Assembly: GCA_045106475.1 (NCBI GenBank)
Contig: JBGCEO010000025.1
Coordinates: forward strand, 124,001 to 188,000
DNA length: 64,000 nt
Origin: Granulosicoccus sp045106475
GTDB lineage: Bacteria > Pseudomonadota > Gammaproteobacteria > Granulosicoccales > Granulosicoccaceae
Reading direction: 5' to 3'
In this document: positions 60,475 through 64,000 of the stretch, piece after piece
Layout of the letters: each line of letters opens with the position of its first letter
Position numbering within the stretch: position 1 is the stretch's first letter
The notes under the pieces: generated by a model
What the model was told of the DNA's origin: nothing
Seen by the model: the letters and a program-made list of their open reading frames with translations, nothing else
The model's database searches: none
Made by a program: the position numbers and the translations under genes

Positions 60475-61455
60475 ATGCTTTGGTCTCGTCAATTACTCAA
60501 ATCTACCGCCTTAGCGTTGATTGCTTGTACAAACCTGATTGCTCAGCCTGCCACAGCATTCCAGGCGTTCATCACTAATGAAAGATCTGGTGATCTAACA
60601 ACCATCGACCAAAACGGAAAAACTCTTCACGTCCAACCGATCTGCAAACGCCCACGGGGCATGGTCAAGGGACTGGAACAAAAACAGCTCTTGATTGCTT
60701 GCTCGGATGACAACAAAATAATAGAGCTAAACACTCAGACTAAAAAAATAGGGCGATCTTTTAATGGTTTGCCAGGGGCCATGTCGCTAGCAATTCACCA
60801 CCCAAGCAAACGTCTGTTTCTTACAAACGAAGGACATGCCCAAGCAACGGTAATAGACTTAAATTCGGGCAATACACTTGCCACTCTGCCAACGGGGCTC
60901 GAACCTGATGGTATTGCTGTAACTGAAGACGGTAAACTCATTTTCGTTGCATCTGAGAACGCAGGTTTAGTACACGTTTTTGATGCCAGCTCGTATGAGC
61001 AGTTGACTGTTATCGTAACCCATTTAAGGCCTCGCCGACTTGCCCTAATCGGAAACAGCTTATGGGTATCATCCGAAATGGGAAGCCGCGTAGAGATCTT
61101 TTCAACTGAAACTTTCCAGAAGACTGACGATGTTGTATTTGCGCCAAAAGGTTTTCGAAGTGAACAGATGACTCCTGTCGATATACTCTTTGATCAAACT
61201 GGCACGCTCGCTTTTGTCGCCTTAGGAGCAGCTAACAACGTTGCCTTCGTGGACGTCAGATCATTGGAAGTTGTAAAGTACATTCTCGTTGGTAGTCGAG
61301 CCTGGGGGCTGGGACTGTCGCCCGACAACAAAACTCTTATCGTCCTCAATGGGCTATCGGATGATTTCACAATTATTGATATCGAATCACAACGTCCCAG
61401 GGTCAGCAGGCAAGCCGGTCTAGTGCCCCACGCAATAGAAGTGTTTGATCAATGA
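60475..61455 (+). CDS. YVTN beta-propeller, PQQ-dependent-catabolism type (TIGR03866-like)
   Basis: 326 aa with a signal peptide ending ATA near residue 28. The mature part is a YVTN/NHL-type propeller: FITNERSGDLTTIDQNGKTL, KRPRGMVKGLEQKQLLIACSDDNKIIELNT, LPTGLEPDGIAVTEDGKLIFVASENAGLVHVFD and FVALGAANNVAFVDV. The short opening blades and C-terminal VPHAIEVF fit the TIGR03866 group that accompanies PQQ- or lanthanide-dependent alcohol dehydrogenases. Its stop overlaps the start of the next gene by 4 bp (ATGA). The alcohol dehydrogenase and cytochrome that usually go with it are not in the window. Confidence 0.8.
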   Translation: MLWSRQLLKSTALALIACTNLIAQPATAFQAFITNERSGDLTTIDQNGKTLHVQPICKRPRGMVKGLEQKQLLIACSDDNKIIELNTQTKKIGRSFNGLPGAMSLAIHHPSKRLFLTNEGHAQATVIDLNSGNTLATLPTGLEPDGIAVTEDGKLIFVASENAGLVHVFDASSYEQLTVIVTHLRPRRLALIGNSLWVSSEMGSRVEIFSTETFQKTDDVVFAPKGFRSEQMTPVDILFDQTGTLAFVALGAANNVAFVDVRSLEVVKYILVGSRAWGLGLSPDNKTLIVLNGLSDDFTIIDIESQRPRVSRQAGLVPHAIEVFDQ

Positions 61456-62651
61456 GATATGTGTTCATCCTTTGTGCGCTGCTGGGTATGAGTTTCACAT
61501 CATACGGGGCAGATTTTCACATAACAATCGTGACCACTTCCGAGTTGGAGCAACCCATTCGTGGTCAGAGTTTTGCAGGCATTCAGACTAGAATCGAAAG
61601 ACCTGTACATCGGGCAGCAAGACTTGCGTTGTTTGAATCGAAAACCAGTTTTGAAAACTCCAACGTTCAGCCAATACTCAAAAGTTTGAACCTTGATTCA
61701 ACCAAAGACTACAAATCTCAACTCGCCTCCATTCATCCGCACAGCCTGGTTATCGTGGATACACCAGAGACCACTTTCGTCGAGCTGGCGCAAATCTTAA
61801 ATCAACTAAAGCTGACGACTATAAACGTCAGGCATACCAATCCTGACTTAAGAGAAAACTTGTGCCTGGCAACGCTTTATCACACAATCCCGTCAGATCG
61901 CATGTATTTTGATGCGTTGGCCCAATTTCTTATCTATCGGAGTTGGAGAAAGGTACTCGTAGTCCATGGGCCAAGCATTGTCGATCATGCTCGAGTAAAA
62001 ACGATGATCACGAGCCTGTCTAAATTCGGGGCTGACATATCTGACATTCGTGAATTCACACTCTCTCGTTACCCGGATGATCGAGACAAGAACAAACCTG
62101 AGTTTATAACTGGAGGTACATCTTATGATGTGGTTGCAGTTATAGACACTGCTCTGGATTTTGGCCGTTACTTTCAATACAACACGCGTCGTGCACGCCC
62201 AGTGGTTGGAGATGTCGGTCTCGTTCCCCGTGGCTGGCATCGCACACTTGAACGCTATGGAGCACCACAACTAAACGAGAGATATCGCTCATTCGGAGAT
62301 GAAACCAAGCTAAATCCATCAAATGCAATGAGTGATGCGGAGTATGCTACCTGGAGCGCTATCAAGTTGATAACGAACAGCCTGAGCACCACTGGAACGA
62401 TCAACAAGACAACTAGTATCGATGTACTCGATGTACCAATGCTGCTTAAACATCCGGATGCACAGGTTGATCTTTATAAAGGTACCCGTGGATCGATAAG
62501 ATCCTGGAATCATCAGTTAAGACAACCTATTTTACTTACCACGACTGATGCTGTAATAGCAGTTGCACCTATGCCTAAGTTTCTTCATCCACTTCACTAT
62601 GTGGATACACTCGGAATAGACAAACCTGAATCAGCTTGTCGACTAGATTGA
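61452..62651 (+). CDS. Periplasmic substrate-binding protein of PQQ-dependent alcohol module (TIGR03863-like)
   Basis: 399 aa with a signal peptide ending YGA near residue 20. The body follows the TIGR03863 group: TRIERPVHRAARLALFES near 47, FVELAQILNQLKLTTINVRHTNPDLRENLC near 110-140, DRMYFDALAQFLIYRSWRKVLVVHG near 150, and the C-terminal FLHPLHYVDTLGIDKPESACR, a very typical ending. The family is annotated as ABC-type binding protein of branched-chain-amino-acid type but its ligand is unknown. Usually ABC permease and ATPase genes follow; here they do not. It overlaps the propeller gene by 4 bp, so the two are one transcript. Confidence 0.82.
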   Translation: MRYVFILCALLGMSFTSYGADFHITIVTTSELEQPIRGQSFAGIQTRIERPVHRAARLALFESKTSFENSNVQPILKSLNLDSTKDYKSQLASIHPHSLVIVDTPETTFVELAQILNQLKLTTINVRHTNPDLRENLCLATLYHTIPSDRMYFDALAQFLIYRSWRKVLVVHGPSIVDHARVKTMITSLSKFGADISDIREFTLSRYPDDRDKNKPEFITGGTSYDVVAVIDTALDFGRYFQYNTRRARPVVGDVGLVPRGWHRTLERYGAPQLNERYRSFGDETKLNPSNAMSDAEYATWSAIKLITNSLSTTGTINKTTSIDVLDVPMLLKHPDAQVDLYKGTRGSIRSWNHQLRQPILLTTTDAVIAVAPMPKFLHPLHYVDTLGIDKPESACRLD

Positions 62652-62664
62652 TCTTCGCTCTTCC

Positions 62665-62689
62665 CACCACCATCACCATCACCATCACC
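62665..62689 (+). repeat. Short CACCAT-type tandem repeat
   Basis: 25 bp of CACCAT units just after the stop of the binding-protein gene. Non-coding; probably a chance simple repeat. Confidence 0.6.
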
Positions 62690-62815
62690 GTATTTTGGCT
62701 ACTGTTTCACACTAATAAGCTGTATTTCCACTCAACGCCGTTGAATTCTCATATTTAGAAACACATCTAACTATCCCTTCTCAAGATACTGAAGACGGTG
62801 GCCGTATAGAGAAAT

Positions 62816-63559
62816 ATGGGCAACGAGATTCTGGAACTTAACCGCTTTGAACAGTCGTCGATGTATCTGTATCGACGCTATGGCGCTTTAGGCCTGATTT
62901 GCATGGTGACAACCTGTTCGGTTGTGATGTCATTAGCCTTAGCGCTACCGTTGATTAAACTGATTCCCAGCTCTGCAGATTTTAACGACCCAGCTACATT
63001 TATTCCGGTTATCGTTCTGGTACCTCTAGTAGTGGCACCAATATGCTGTTTGATATTTACCCAACTACTCTACCGCCTGGACCAGGCCTTTGCAAAAGTC
63101 ACTCAACTCTCAACCACCGACCCACTAACAGGTTCTGCAAATCGCCGTGGCTTTATGCAGGCGGCCGAGCAGAACATCAGAACACTTCGTGAAGCTGACA
63201 AGTGTGTCGTTGGCATGGTAGACCTGGATGATTTCAAACTGGTAAACGACACACACGGGCATCAGGTAGGAGATGAAGCACTTACCGATATAGCGACAAA
63301 GCTGAAAGAACAGATTAAAGACACGGGTATAGTCGGTCGCTTGGGTGGGGATGAGTTTGCCTTCGTATTACTAGGTAGTTGCGATGCTTTAGATGAATTG
63401 AGTCAACGGATACAACGGCATTGCACTGCCTTTAAAATGGAATCGGGTGTCGATGTATCGTGCAGCATCGGAATGGTTAATGTAGAAGGTTCTGAGAGCT
63501 TAGAAAGCGCCTTGCAACGAGCCGATCAAGCACTCTACGAAATAAAACACAAACGCTAG
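62816..63559 (+). CDS. Diguanylate cyclase, two membrane segments plus GGDEF domain
   Basis: 247 aa. Membrane segments at about residues 23-46 and 61-83 with a short periplasmic loop between, so no real sensor domain. The GGDEF domain starts near 98 (LSTTDPLTGSANRRGF), with DLDDFKLVNDTHGHQVGDEAL near 136-156 and the active LGGDEF at about 180. The inhibitory I-site RxxD expected a few residues before GGDEF is absent (KDTG there), so no product inhibition is predicted. It should make c-di-GMP. Single gene. Confidence 0.9.
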   Translation: MGNEILELNRFEQSSMYLYRRYGALGLICMVTTCSVVMSLALALPLIKLIPSSADFNDPATFIPVIVLVPLVVAPICCLIFTQLLYRLDQAFAKVTQLSTTDPLTGSANRRGFMQAAEQNIRTLREADKCVVGMVDLDDFKLVNDTHGHQVGDEALTDIATKLKEQIKDTGIVGRLGGDEFAFVLLGSCDALDELSQRIQRHCTAFKMESGVDVSCSIGMVNVEGSESLESALQRADQALYEIKHKR

Positions 63560-63700
63560 CGGTCGCCCCGCTCTTAAGCGGTATGCTAAACACGCTCCAA
63601 ACCATCAACACTCCGCGAACGATATCAATATTGCACTAATGATATCGCGGCGCAAGTGCGAAGGCTAACACGTAGTCACGCCAATAAGTGGCTTAGTTGT

Positions 63701-64000
63701 CTATGAGATGAGTGCAAGCTTATTCAAATTCAGGATCATCGCAGAATGATCTGAAATACCCAGTTCTCTGACACCATGGTCATAAGCGATATTAGCTATT
63801 GATTGATCAATATTCGTTGTGCATAGACAGTGATCGTAACGATACCCGTTTCCACGATTACTCACCCAACTGAACTCTTTTACTGCAAGATTTCTGCTAC
63901 GCCAAGTATCAACCCAACCTTGTTTCATTAACTGTTGAAAAAGATATGTGTTATCAAAAGTCTTGGTTTCTGAATCTTCAAAAGGGATTCCGCAATTCAG
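63701..64000 (-). CDS. Endonuclease/exonuclease/phosphatase family protein, C-terminal part
   Basis: The frame runs to the right edge, giving the last 99 codons; the N-terminus lies outside. GYRYDHCLCTTN and the closing GISDHSAMILNL match the C-terminal motifs (YDxxL, SDHxxx) of the exonuclease III/DNase I-like fold, where the His in SDH is catalytic. Upstream residues include LNCGIPFEDSETKTFDN, consistent with the strand after the GDFN motif. Substrate class (nucleic acid, phosphoester or lipid) is open. Confidence 0.7.
   Translation of the reverse strand: MNCGIPFEDSETKTFDNTYLFQQLMKQGWVDTWRSRNLAVKEFSWVSNRGNGYRYDHCLCTTNIDQSIANIAYDHGVRELGISDHSAMILNLNKLALIS

Noticed and set aside
60284..60475. 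63-codon frame before the propeller gene
   Set aside because: No ribosome site, unconvincing composition, and it lies in a promoter region.
62665..62689. Run of CACCAT units resembling a polyhistidine tag
   Set aside because: It lies after the stop codon, so it is not translated with the gene; more likely a natural simple repeat than a cloning trace.

Overview
The window reads as a chromosomal stretch of a heterotrophic, probably marine Gammaproteobacterium. GC looks moderate by eye, genes are densely packed, and there are many ABC importers, short-chain dehydrogenases, a dimethylglycine-dehydrogenase-type pair, an HrpB helicase, a GGDEF protein and parts of a PQQ-linked alcohol-oxidation module. 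A Granulosicoccus/Arenicella-like relative would fit, but that is inference from gene content only. I see no rRNA, tRNA, CRISPR array, insertion sequence, prophage or origin.

Layout. 1-8.1 kb: a Tat-type periplasmic binding protein (cut by the left edge), an exported acetamidase/formamidase, a TauE/SafE permease, an Old Yellow Enzyme, a Tat-exported nicotinamidase-like hydrolase, an MmgE/PrpD protein and a DUF3422 membrane protein. 8.2-14.7 kb: five minus-strand genes for envelope or exported proteins (Cys-rich 770-aa protein, CsgG-like lipoprotein, trypsin-like protease, two unknowns) that look like one unit. 15.2-18.6 kb: an AIM24-family protein and HrpB. 18.6-27.2 kb: a complete sugar-importer operon (MalK, binding protein, MalF, MalG type) with an SDR, a beta-propeller lactonase, a hydroxypyruvate-isomerase-like enzyme and, last, a LacI/GntR-type repressor; its promoter carries a matching palindrome. 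27.3-29.3 kb: arsR-aqpS-arsH without arsC. 29.5-36.6 kb: a propeller lipoprotein, an amphi-Trp protein, a 1030-aa ABC-exporter-like protein with a degenerate ATPase and a cyclic-nucleotide-binding domain, and a four-repeat beta/gamma-crystallin protein. 36.9-40.8 kb: a three-gene nitrile hydratase/thiocyanate hydrolase with its own importer, then a decayed cysteine hydrolase.

41.5-58.5 kb is the most interesting part. A DeoR-type regulator sits between two diverging copies of the same pair: a dimethylglycine/sarcosine-dehydrogenase-like flavoprotein and a choline-kinase-like phosphotransferase. One arm continues into an SDR and a ProXWV-type betaine importer. The other continues into a cytoplasmic acetamidase/formamidase, and faces a convergent group of two SDRs and a phosphoenolpyruvate-hydrolase-family protein. 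A 46-bp imperfect inverted repeat lies in the shared promoter region. I infer a regulon for uptake, phosphorylation and oxidative demethylation of a hydroxylated N-methyl compound, with the kinase product as a plausible DeoR inducer.

58.5-64 kb: an exported RCC1/fibronectin-III protein, two genes of the PQQ-dependent alcohol-oxidation module (TIGR03866 and TIGR03863 types) without the rest of it, a diguanylate cyclase, and the C-terminal end of an endonuclease/exonuclease/phosphatase protein cut by the right edge.
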